Below are positions 6,713-13,949 of a DNA stretch of 32,825 bases, piece after piece. A program made the translations under genes and the position numbers. Source of the DNA: JABMRP01 sp964444795 (GTDB lineage: Bacteria > Planctomycetota > Planctomycetia > Pirellulales > Thermoguttaceae); NCBI GenBank assembly GCA_964444795.1, contig CAYUIQ010000076.1, positions 1 through 32,825 of the forward strand. The letters run 5' to 3'. The notes beneath the pieces are model-generated. The model was not told the DNA's origin. It ran no database searches and saw only the letters and a list, made by a program, of their open reading frames with translations. Numbering within the stretch: position 1 is the stretch's first letter; every line of letters begins with the position of its first letter.

Positions 6713-8122
6713 ATGAGATGCAACAGATTTTCAGTCATATTGATCCTCGCCGCCGTGGCGGTGGCAGCCTCTGCCCTCACGACCGGAGTTCAAGCGGCGA
6801 CGATAAGCACCAGCACGACGGCGCCCACGGTTGATGGCGCGGATATCGCGTCGTTGCCCACGACGGGGACGAGTCCCGGTGTGAAGTATTGGCACTGGGA
6901 CGGATGGAACGCGGGGCAGACCTTCACGATCGGCAGCGACGATGTAGAGTTGAACGCGATCACCGTGCGGGTATGGGAAAATCAGCAGTCGCAGCCGACA
7001 AAGGTGCACGAACTGACCATCGGCGAGATCTCGGGCAACACGTTCGTCACGGAGATTCAGGAAACGGCGACTCAGACCACGGCTTGGGGCCCAAACGATT
7101 ACGCCACCTTCACGCTCGACACGCCGATCGAAATGGATGCGGGCAAAACGTACGGGTTCGACCTGGTGATGTTATCGAGTACCTCGGGCTGGCAGTCGGG
7201 TATTCCCTATCTCCACACGAGCGGAGACCTGTACGCTGACGGCTCCAGGTTCTCCGCGACATCTAGCACGCCGATACAACACACGTCACCCTTCAACTTC
7301 CAGAATGGGGACATGGTCTTCCATCTCGACATGGAGGCCGCCGGCGACGAGTCGCCCTCCTTGACTCTCGGATCGAGGGTTCTGGTCTCGGAGAACAATC
7401 AGAACTTCAACATTTCGGTCTTCGACGGCAAGGCCGGTTACGACAACACGGGCACGACCGAGCCTCTCGTCACGGGCACCTTCGGTGACGGCACGGTCGA
7501 GGACTACAACTTCGTCGGTAATGCTGGCACGGGCAGCGCGCTCACCACTTATGCAAGCGGCGGGGCCGGTCTTACTCCGACTCCCACTTCGCCAGCGGCG
7601 AACGTCCACGGCAATGGTGAAGATTGGGCTGACGTCTGGACGGTGACCGACCCTGTCGGGTTCACAACAACGAAAGACCACAACCCTACTGGGGTCGCTG
7701 GGGCGGCAAACACCTTCGCCAGATCTGCGGACGCCGTCGGGTCCATCGACATCTCCGAACTGGAGTCGGGGACGGTGTATATTCCGCATGGAACATACAT
7801 CGACCAGTGGGACCTCACGCTGACCATGACCGGTGACGGACAACCGGATCTTACGGCCACCGACGCCCAAACATCCAATGGTCCGGGCACGAACTTCGGA
7901 TGGATCACGGATTTCGAATTCTCCAACCCTGGGTTATTGTACGACACCATCACCTACGATTACTTCAACGCCGACCGCGATGGTTCCCGCGCTCGCTTCA
8001 TGGGCGTGATTTTGGACGGCACCGGTGCCTCCGCCGTCCCCGAGCCGGGCACCTTCGTCCTGGCCGCTCTCGGGTTGTGCTGTGCTGGGCTAAGCATGTG
8101 GGTGCGTCGCAGACGACGCTAG
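6713..8122 (+). CDS. Secreted PEP-CTERM sorting-domain protein
   Basis: 469 residues from ATG 6713, with GGAGAG five bases upstream; an earlier in-frame start at 6677 lacks a ribosome site and would spoil the signal peptide (MRCNRFSVILILAAVAVAASAL...VQA). The C-terminus has the full PEP-CTERM signature: VPEPGTF, a hydrophobic helix, then WVRRRRR. Such proteins pass through Sec, are cut by an exosortase and end up in the matrix or cell surface. The body is Thr/Ser/Gly/Asp-rich beta-type sequence with no recognised enzyme motif; residues 50-190 (WDGWNAGQTFTIG, then AGKTYGFDLVML) resemble a carbohydrate-binding-like jelly roll. No exosortase gene is in the window. Followed by its own terminator. 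Confidence 0.85.
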   Translation: MRCNRFSVILILAAVAVAASALTTGVQAATISTSTTAPTVDGADIASLPTTGTSPGVKYWHWDGWNAGQTFTIGSDDVELNAITVRVWENQQSQPTKVHELTIGEISGNTFVTEIQETATQTTAWGPNDYATFTLDTPIEMDAGKTYGFDLVMLSSTSGWQSGIPYLHTSGDLYADGSRFSATSSTPIQHTSPFNFQNGDMVFHLDMEAAGDESPSLTLGSRVLVSENNQNFNISVFDGKAGYDNTGTTEPLVTGTFGDGTVEDYNFVGNAGTGSALTTYASGGAGLTPTPTSPAANVHGNGEDWADVWTVTDPVGFTTTKDHNPTGVAGAANTFARSADAVGSIDISELESGTVYIPHGTYIDQWDLTLTMTGDGQPDLTATDAQTSNGPGTNFGWITDFEFSNPGLLYDTITYDYFNADRDGSRARFMGVILDGTGASAVPEPGTFVLAALGLCCAGLSMWVRRRRR

Positions 8123-8145
8123 ACAACTCGCACAATGAGAATCTC

Positions 8146-8180
8146 AGCACCCCGCTGGCTTCGGCCAGGGGGGTGCTTTC
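8146..8180 (+). terminator. Rho-independent terminator after the PEP-CTERM gene
   Basis: AGCACCCC (8146-8153) pairs with GGGGTGCT (8170-8177); an inner GCTGG/CCAG extension closes on a TTCG tetraloop. The T tract is short (TTTCTT). Lies 24 nt after the stop. Confidence 0.75.
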
Positions 8181-8206
8181 TTGTGGTTCATCCGTTATTT
8201 CCGGGT

Positions 8207-8290
<84 letters not shown>

Positions 8291-8347
8291 TCCACCGCCT
8301 TCCCCGAGATTCCCGGAATAGCCTTCTCTGTGGTGTGGCCGCGCACT

Positions 8348-8373
8348 GTCATTCCCGTCTTCCCGGGAATGAC
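8348..8373. repeat. Short perfect hairpin between convergent genes
   Basis: GTCATTCCCG (8348-8357) is complementary to CGGGAATGAC (8364-8373) with a six-base loop. No T tract on either side. It may act as a bidirectional 3'-end barrier between the PEP-CTERM and SGNH/TPR genes. Confidence 0.5.
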
Positions 8374-8428
8374 GTGCTTGTTTGAACCGTCCCCAATTAC
8401 GGCCGCCGCCCCGGCAAGCGACCGGTCG

Positions 8429-10831
8429 CTACGGCGCTTCGCGGAAGGGCTGGCCGCCGCGGTACAGGCGCAGGCGCGCCTGGATCTGCCGTTTGAGCAC
8501 CGGCTCGGTGGCCCCCGCTAGCGCCTTCGTCGCGGTGGCCACAGCCAGTTCAAACTGACCCGCCTCGGCGTAGGCGGCGGCCAGGGTGTCGAGTGTTGAG
8601 GGATCGTTGTCGCCCGTGGCCCGGCAGATTTCAAGTGCCAGTTGCACGGCCCGGGGCCCGTTGCGCGAACCGCTTCCGGGACACGTGGCCAGCAGCCAGG
8701 CGAGGTTGTTGGCGCAGAGCACATCGTCCACGCGGGCCTCGTGCGCCCGCTCGAAGTGGCCCAGCGCGGCGGCAAAGTCCTTCGCCTCCAGGCGGACCTG
8801 ACCCAGCTCGCGGTTGGCCCGGAAGTCGGCCGCGTCCAACTCGATGGCTCTGGTGTAGCAGGTGACGGCCTCCTGGCGCATCCCCTTTGCTGCCAGTGCG
8901 AGCCCCAGGTTCACCAGTCGCGGGGCCGATTCCCCGCCGAGGTCAATCGCCTTCTCGAAACAGTCCATGGCGCCCTGCATGTCCCCCTGGGCCAGTAGCA
9001 CCAGTCCCAGGTTCGTGTGGACTTCGGCCTTACCGGGGACAATCTCCACGGCACGGGTGCAATGGACGACGGCCTCCTCGGCATCGCCGTTGAGGTTCAG
9101 CGCAAACCCCAGTTGGGTCAGGATCCGCCACTGGCGCGGCTGAATCTCCAAGCCCTCCCGGAACGCGGCGATCGCATCGGTCAGTCGTTCCTGCTGGTAG
9201 CAGGCCATGCCCAGCCCGAGCCACGGCTCGGCCTCGCGCAGACCCGTGCCAATCGCCGCCCGGAAGGCGGCCTTGGCACCTGCGGGGTCCGCGCACGCGT
9301 CCAGCAGGAAGAAACCGTGGCGAAGGTGCAGCCACCCATCGTCGGGGCACTCGGCCAGGGCTCTTTCGTATAGCGATTTTCCGGTATCGAGGGAACCTTC
9401 CGTGAGTGCCCGCTCCAGACGGCTCGTCTGTTGGCGTATTCGGGCGAGATGCGTGTCGATGTCCAGTTGACCGGTGAAAGGCGGTCGCTGGAGCCTGCCG
9501 AGCACTAGCCGGAGCACCGTCAGGCGGTCGAAGTCCGTCAGCGCCAGCCCCTCCCTGCATTCCTCCTCGCTCGGCACGGGGCCGCGCGGATCGCCGATGT
9601 CCCCCTGCAGGCGCTGCTCGACCTTTTCGAGGAAACTGCGTGCCAACAGGTAGTTGCCGTGGAACGTCATGTGGACGTGTTCGTGAAAGGCGTCTTGGCC
9701 GGGAATGCCTTCCGTCGGGCTGGCGGTTTCGTACATCTGGGCCGCGTCCACCAGCGACACGCCGTCGCCGGCCTGCTCGGCCACCTCGCGGATCGTGTCG
9801 TTGATCGTCGAGTCGGCCCGGAACCGCAGCGTGTCCAGGTCCCGCGCGCGTTCGAGACGCCGCTTGGCCTCGGCAGTTTTGCCCAGGGCCAGGTAGCAGT
9901 GCCCCAGCCGGTAGTGGAGGTCCGCGTACTGGTCGTCGTGTCCCTCGGCGGCCAGCAGCGCGGTGACCGCCGCTTCGGATTCCCCTTCCTTCTGTCGTGC
10001 GATACCGTCCTCATAATGGCGATTCCACTTCGCAAGGTCCCCGGCGGCGAGGCCGGGGTCGTGGAGAGAGCCGAACGGTGCGCAGTCGCGCAGGTTCACG
10101 CCTACCGTGCTCAGCACCACCGGAACGTCGGCGCCTTCGGCATCGGCCAGGATGGCCTGCAGGTTGGTTCGGAAATGGCTGTAGACGGTCTGCATATTCT
10201 CGTCATCAAGACGTACCTGGTTTTCCAGGAACATCTCCATGCCACGCCATCGTTCGGGCTCGGCGCTGCTCGGGGAGAATGCGCGGATGGCTTGATCCAC
10301 GAGTTGACCCGTTCGAGTCTCCTTCACGAAGAGCGTCGCCCGGATTGTGGCCATGCGGCCGGAGAGGGGCATCAGCGGATTGCCCGCGCCGAACGGCCCC
10401 ACCACCTCGTTGTTCCCAAGGTACAGGATAAGCAGGTCCGGGTCGTGGTGGACAATTTCTGCCGCGATGTCGCGCACGACGTGTGAGTTGATCGCGGTCA
10501 TGGCCGCGTTGACCACCTCGAAGTGCCTGTCGGGATAGCGCCGGCGCAGCATGACGGAAAGGACCCGTGCCACGCCGTACGCGGACTCCGGGTCGCCCTG
10601 CGCCGCCGAGCCGCCCAGAACGAAGATCCGGACCGTGTTCGAGGACTTCTCGACCGGGTAGGCGAACCACACGGCTTCCCGGGCGATCTCCCGCGGGAAG
10701 AACCGCCAGCCGAACGCCGGGTTCGGCACATGGCACTGCCGGCCGTTGACCTCCTCCGTGAGCGTAAACGAGGTGGGATGGCCGTACCCGAAGAGACGCA
10801 GTCCGCCCTCAAGGACCAGAAGAAGAAGCAC
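8429..10831 (-). CDS. Membrane-anchored SGNH-hydrolase-like protein with TPR repeats (paralogue A)
   Basis: 800 residues from the GTG at 10831. The frame is open and coding-like for at least 49 codons further (Lys/Arg-rich, ISAKRRKRKKRKG), but has no ATG, GTG or TTG there; see the findings. LVLEGGLRLFGYG ends a membrane anchor. SGNH blocks: GGSAAQG (Ser75, block I), NAAMTAINSHVVRD (block II), YLGNNEV (138-144, block III) and EHVH (384-387, block V, with Glu in place of the usual Asp). Two TPR-like helices (about residues 280-335) are inserted between blocks III and V. Residues about 480-790 are a TPR array of seven or more repeats (WLGLGMACYQQERLTDAIAAF, and VHTNLGLVLLAQGDMQGAMDCF as examples). 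SGNH proteins remove or transfer acyl groups on sugars and polymers. Last gene of the carbamoyltransferase run. Confidence 0.8.
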   Translation of the reverse strand: MLLLLVLEGGLRLFGYGHPTSFTLTEEVNGRQCHVPNPAFGWRFFPREIAREAVWFAYPVEKSSNTVRIFVLGGSAAQGDPESAYGVARVLSVMLRRRYPDRHFEVVNAAMTAINSHVVRDIAAEIVHHDPDLLILYLGNNEVVGPFGAGNPLMPLSGRMATIRATLFVKETRTGQLVDQAIRAFSPSSAEPERWRGMEMFLENQVRLDDENMQTVYSHFRTNLQAILADAEGADVPVVLSTVGVNLRDCAPFGSLHDPGLAAGDLAKWNRHYEDGIARQKEGESEAAVTALLAAEGHDDQYADLHYRLGHCYLALGKTAEAKRRLERARDLDTLRFRADSTINDTIREVAEQAGDGVSLVDAAQMYETASPTEGIPGQDAFHEHVHMTFHGNYLLARSFLEKVEQRLQGDIGDPRGPVPSEEECREGLALTDFDRLTVLRLVLGRLQRPPFTGQLDIDTHLARIRQQTSRLERALTEGSLDTGKSLYERALAECPDDGWLHLRHGFFLLDACADPAGAKAAFRAAIGTGLREAEPWLGLGMACYQQERLTDAIAAFREGLEIQPRQWRILTQLGFALNLNGDAEEAVVHCTRAVEIVPGKAEVHTNLGLVLLAQGDMQGAMDCFEKAIDLGGESAPRLVNLGLALAAKGMRQEAVTCYTRAIELDAADFRANRELGQVRLEAKDFAAALGHFERAHEARVDDVLCANNLAWLLATCPGSGSRNGPRAVQLALEICRATGDNDPSTLDTLAAAYAEAGQFELAVATATKALAGATEPVLKRQIQARLRLYRGGQPFREAP

Positions 10832-11116
10832 GGGCGTGGCCAGGCGAAACGCCCAGCGCCGACGGCGGGATCGGCGCCACGCCGGCGTCGCGCGATCCGC
10901 GGACGGCGAGGCCGCCTCTGCCGGCCCGGACCGGGCAGCTCCCTTTCTTTTCTTTCTCTTTCGGCGCTTGGCTGAAATGGCTTCCTTCTCCGAGTCCGTT
11001 TGAGGTGCCCGGGAGGCGGTTCTTACATATGGAGCCTATCCCACATCGAAACCAAAGGCAAGTCTCTTGAGGCCCGGATCGGCCCCCCAACTTTCTTGTT
11101 GAACCTCTCGGCAAGG

Positions 11117-11338
11117 TCAAAACAGCGTGTAGATGAACGGTGCCACACCAGTGCCGCCCGATACAAGCAGTAATGCAACCAACAACAGCACCACGACAAT
11201 GGGAGTCAGCCACCATTTCTTGCTGTGCAACAAGAAATCAACAAACTCACTGACTATGCCACGTTGCGACTGGCTGGCCTGCCGCTCAAGTTCGCGAGCC
11301 TGCTGCTGTTGTTGCGTCTGACGTGACTCGTCGGCCAT
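11117..11338 (-). CDS. DUF5989-type small membrane protein (SxtK-like)
   Basis: 73 residues; ATG at 11338 has AGGAG nine bases upstream and begins 19 nt after the SxtJ-like stop. A polar Gln/Arg-rich start is followed by FVDFLLHSKKWWLTPIVVV, one membrane helix, and the ending GTGVAPFIYTLF. The KKWW(L)xPI motif and APFIYTLF end are the hallmark of DUF5989. The cyanobacterial saxitoxin cluster carries a comparable short ORF (sxtK) after sxtI-sxtJ; I infer equivalence from size and gene order. Function unknown, presumably a membrane partner of the carbamoyltransferase. Confidence 0.85.
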   Translation of the reverse strand: MADESRQTQQQQQARELERQASQSQRGIVSEFVDFLLHSKKWWLTPIVVVLLLVALLLVSGGTGVAPFIYTLF

Positions 11339-11357
11339 CGCATCAAACTCCTATGAA

Positions 11358-11774
11358 TCAGAACTGCCGGAAATACGTATTCAGGCGATCGTCTTGCTTA
11401 CGCGGAGACCAATAAGTTTCGGTGCTTTCATCGAAATGGCGGTTCATCGGGTCGTAACCGAACAACCGCATCACCAATCCCATGGGTGTCAGCACCAGGT
11501 AGTATACAATCACCATAATCAAGTAGGAGACTATGAACCCTATTGGAAATGCGGCATACGCCATGCCAATGTAGACAATCCGCATGAACGCGGGCACGGT
11601 CCAGCCAATTACGGGGACTGCCCCCGCGAGCCCCCAGATGACCGTCGCCACCAGCACTGAACCGCCGCTCTTCAGCACGATTCCGCCAACAACGCCGAAG
11701 AACACCAGCCAGCTGACGCCGAAGACGTTCAACTGTCGGTGCGATGGGTTGTGGTCAATTTGTATGAGTCTCAT
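11358..11774 (-). CDS. SxtJ-family membrane protein
   Basis: 138 residues from ATG 11774, preceded by TTGAGGT six bases upstream; an 11-codon longer start lacks a site. Three to four hydrophobic helices are visible (WLVFFGVVGGIVL, VATVIWGLAGAVPVIGW, YAAFPIGFIVSYLIMVIVYYLVL), followed by PMGLVMRLFGYDPMNR and a charged tail YWSPRKQDD. The LTPxGLxxRLxGxDPL-like stretch is typical of the SxtJ family. It lies 33 nt after the carbamoyltransferase and 19 nt before the DUF5989 gene, so co-translation is likely. Role unproven; it may anchor the transferase to the membrane. Confidence 0.85.
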   Translation of the reverse strand: MRLIQIDHNPSHRQLNVFGVSWLVFFGVVGGIVLKSGGSVLVATVIWGLAGAVPVIGWTVPAFMRIVYIGMAYAAFPIGFIVSYLIMVIVYYLVLTPMGLVMRLFGYDPMNRHFDESTETYWSPRKQDDRLNTYFRQF

Positions 11775-11807
11775 GTCAGACCTCAAGGCAACTGTGCCAG
11801 GTCTCAA

Positions 11808-13640
11808 TCAATCCAACTGAAACTGGGCCAAGTACTCGTCGACCTCATGCTCCTCGGCAGTCGGCTGGTCCTCTTTCAACAGGACAAAATCCTCCATCAC
11901 CAGGACATCCATATTGGTAGCCATGAAACAACGGTACGCATGCTCCGGTGAGCAGACTATCGGTTCACCGCGAACGTTGAAGCTGGTGTTGATCATTACG
12001 GGGCAGCCGGTCTTCGACTCGAAAGCCTTCATCAGTTTGTAGAACCTGCCGTGCCGCCGTTTGTCCACGGTCTGAACGCGGGCTGAGTGGTCCACATGGG
12101 TGATTGCAGGCACTACCGAACGAATCGCTTTCAACTTGTCCAGTCCGGTGTTGGGCGCACCGTCATCGGGGACCCGCTTGTCTTCCGCGACCGGCGCTAC
12201 CAAAAGCATATAGGGGCTGTCTTCGCCGTCGCTCATCTCGAAATACTCGCTGACTCGGTCACGCAGCACGACCGGGCCAAACGGTCTGAATGACTCGCGA
12301 AACTTGATTTTGAGATTCATTACCGACTGCATTTGGCGGCTGCGAGCGTCACCCAAAATGCTTCGACAGCCCAATGCCCTCGGGCCAAACTCAGTCCTAC
12401 CTTGCATCCAGCCGACAACCTTTTCAGATGCGACCATGTCAGCCACGTAGTTGCACAGTTCCGCTTCGTCCGTGAATTGACGGTATTTTGTCTCTTGCGA
12501 GTCGAGAAACGTGCGGATGTCGTCGTTGGAGAACCGTGGTCCAAGCAGCGAGCCCCGCTGACCGTCCGGCTCCAGGACCACTCGTTCATTACCAAGAAGC
12601 TGATGCCAGATGAACAGTGCCACTCCCAAGGCTCCCCCAGCGTCGCCTGCCGCAGGCTGAATCCAGAGATTCTCGAAAGGCCCTTCCCGCAGGATGCGTC
12701 CGTTGCCAACACAGTTCAAGGCAACGCCACCGGCCAAGCAAAGGCTCTTCATGCCCGTCTTTTCATGCAAGTGTCGTGCCGCCCGCAATATGATTTCCTC
12801 CGTGACTTCCTGGATTGATGCGGCTAAGTCCATTTCGCGTTCAGTCAAAGGCGATTCCGGCTTCCGGGGCGGACCACCAAAGAGCCTAGCGAACTTGCGA
12901 GAGGTCATCCTCAGGCCTTCGCAGTAGTTGAAGTAGGACAGGTCCAATCGGAACGAACCGTCTGCCTTCAGGTCCACCAGCTTTTGGAGAATCACATCCT
13001 TGTACTTCGGCTCACCATAAGGTGCTAAGCCCATCAGCTTGTACTCGCCGGAGTTGACTTTGAACCCACAGAAGTAGGTAAAGGCCGAATAGAGCAGTCC
13101 TAGCGAGTGTGGGAATCGTAGCTCGTGGGTCAACGTGATTCGGTTCCCGCGACCATAGCCGTAGGCCGCCGTCGCCCATTCACCCACGCCGTCCAGCGTC
13201 AGAATGGCGGCCTCGTGAAAGGGTGAGGGGAAAAAGGCGCTCGCAGCGTGTGATTCGTGGTGTTCGGAAAAGATGTATCTCTTTTTGTACTCGGATTTCA
13301 GCCCCTCGCTCATCTCCCGAGGTAGATGCAGCTTCTGACGAAGCCACAGAGGCATGGCCGTGAGGAACGAGCGGAAGCCCACCGGCGCAAAGGCCAAATA
13401 CGTTTCCAGCAACCGTTCGTACTTCAGGAACGGTTTGTCGTAAAAGCCCACATAATCAAGTTGTTCGGGCTTCACCCTCCCCTCTTCTAGGCAGTATTGG
13501 ATAGCATTGACCGGAAACTCGTGGTCGTGCTTCTTGCGAGTAAACCGTTCCTCCTGCGCGGCCGCCACAATCTCGCCATCGATCACCAGAGCCGCGGCCG
13601 AGTCGTGGTAGAAGGCCGAAATGCCGAGAATGGCCGTCAT
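11808..13640 (-). CDS. NodU/CmcH-family O-carbamoyltransferase
   Basis: 610 residues from ATG 13640 (MTAILGISAFYHDSAAALVIDG); the frame extends 48 codons upstream but that part is not conserved-looking. Two-domain family: the N-terminal Kae1-like domain shows GISAFYHDSAA, EERFTRKKHD, metal-binding His in SEHHESHAASA (residues 125-135), DGVGEWATA (150-158), GEYKLMGLAPYG, GGVALNCVGNG; the C-terminal YrdC-like domain shows GRTEFGPRALGCRSI, FRPFGP, and TSFNVRGEPIVCSPEHA. These enzymes use carbamoyl phosphate and ATP to form carbamoyl-AMP and transfer the carbamoyl group to a hydroxyl of a sugar or natural product (nodulation factors, cephamycin, saxitoxin). First gene of a minus-strand run with SxtJ-like, DUF5989 and SGNH/TPR genes. 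The acceptor is unknown; a surface glycan is inferred from its neighbours. Confidence 0.93.
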   Translation of the reverse strand: MTAILGISAFYHDSAAALVIDGEIVAAAQEERFTRKKHDHEFPVNAIQYCLEEGRVKPEQLDYVGFYDKPFLKYERLLETYLAFAPVGFRSFLTAMPLWLRQKLHLPREMSEGLKSEYKKRYIFSEHHESHAASAFFPSPFHEAAILTLDGVGEWATAAYGYGRGNRITLTHELRFPHSLGLLYSAFTYFCGFKVNSGEYKLMGLAPYGEPKYKDVILQKLVDLKADGSFRLDLSYFNYCEGLRMTSRKFARLFGGPPRKPESPLTEREMDLAASIQEVTEEIILRAARHLHEKTGMKSLCLAGGVALNCVGNGRILREGPFENLWIQPAAGDAGGALGVALFIWHQLLGNERVVLEPDGQRGSLLGPRFSNDDIRTFLDSQETKYRQFTDEAELCNYVADMVASEKVVGWMQGRTEFGPRALGCRSILGDARSRQMQSVMNLKIKFRESFRPFGPVVLRDRVSEYFEMSDGEDSPYMLLVAPVAEDKRVPDDGAPNTGLDKLKAIRSVVPAITHVDHSARVQTVDKRRHGRFYKLMKAFESKTGCPVMINTSFNVRGEPIVCSPEHAYRCFMATNMDVLVMEDFVLLKEDQPTAEEHEVDEYLAQFQLD

Positions 13641-13759
13641 TCTAATCTCTAAACAGAGTTGCGTGATTGCGGGGGGAAAACAGCGACAACCTTCAGATAC
13701 CCCATTACATACCCCATTCGGGCTGTGACTGAATCCGATCCAGACTGTGCTCTCATGGT

Positions 13760-13765
13760 ATTCTA
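13760..13765 (-). promoter_or_regulatory. Possible -10 box for the carbamoyltransferase run
   Basis: TAGAAT on the minus strand, about 120 nt before the start codon, with only a weak -35 (TTTCTT, 17 nt upstream). Two direct copies of ATACCCCATT (13697-13706, 13709-13718) lie between it and the gene and might be an operator. The rest of the 309-nt divergent region holds no gene. Confidence 0.25.
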
Positions 13766-13864
13766 GCACGCGGCACCACCGCAAGAAACAACAGGTTCTT
13801 CCGGCAATAGGCCCCCGTTTTCTACTCGCCTCGGTGCCATCGTCGGCTTGAAGGCAACGCCGTG

Positions 13865-13893
13865 TTGCCGGTGCTGAAAGGTCATAGTATACT
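13865..13893 (+). promoter_or_regulatory. Sigma-70-like promoter for the divergent SGNH/TPR gene
   Basis: TTGCCG (13865-13870), 17-nt spacer, TATACT (13888-13893), followed about 57 nt later by the start codon. Good match with ideal spacing. Confidence 0.5.
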
Positions 13894-13949
13894 TCTCGGG
13901 GGGGTAGGTCCGGGGCTTGTCCGCAAGGTAGTCAACCATTAAGAGCGTC

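Noticed and set aside
9659..10486. 275-codon plus-strand frame opposite the SGNH/TPR gene
   Set aside because: Mirrors the codon bias of the real gene and has no motif or ribosome site.
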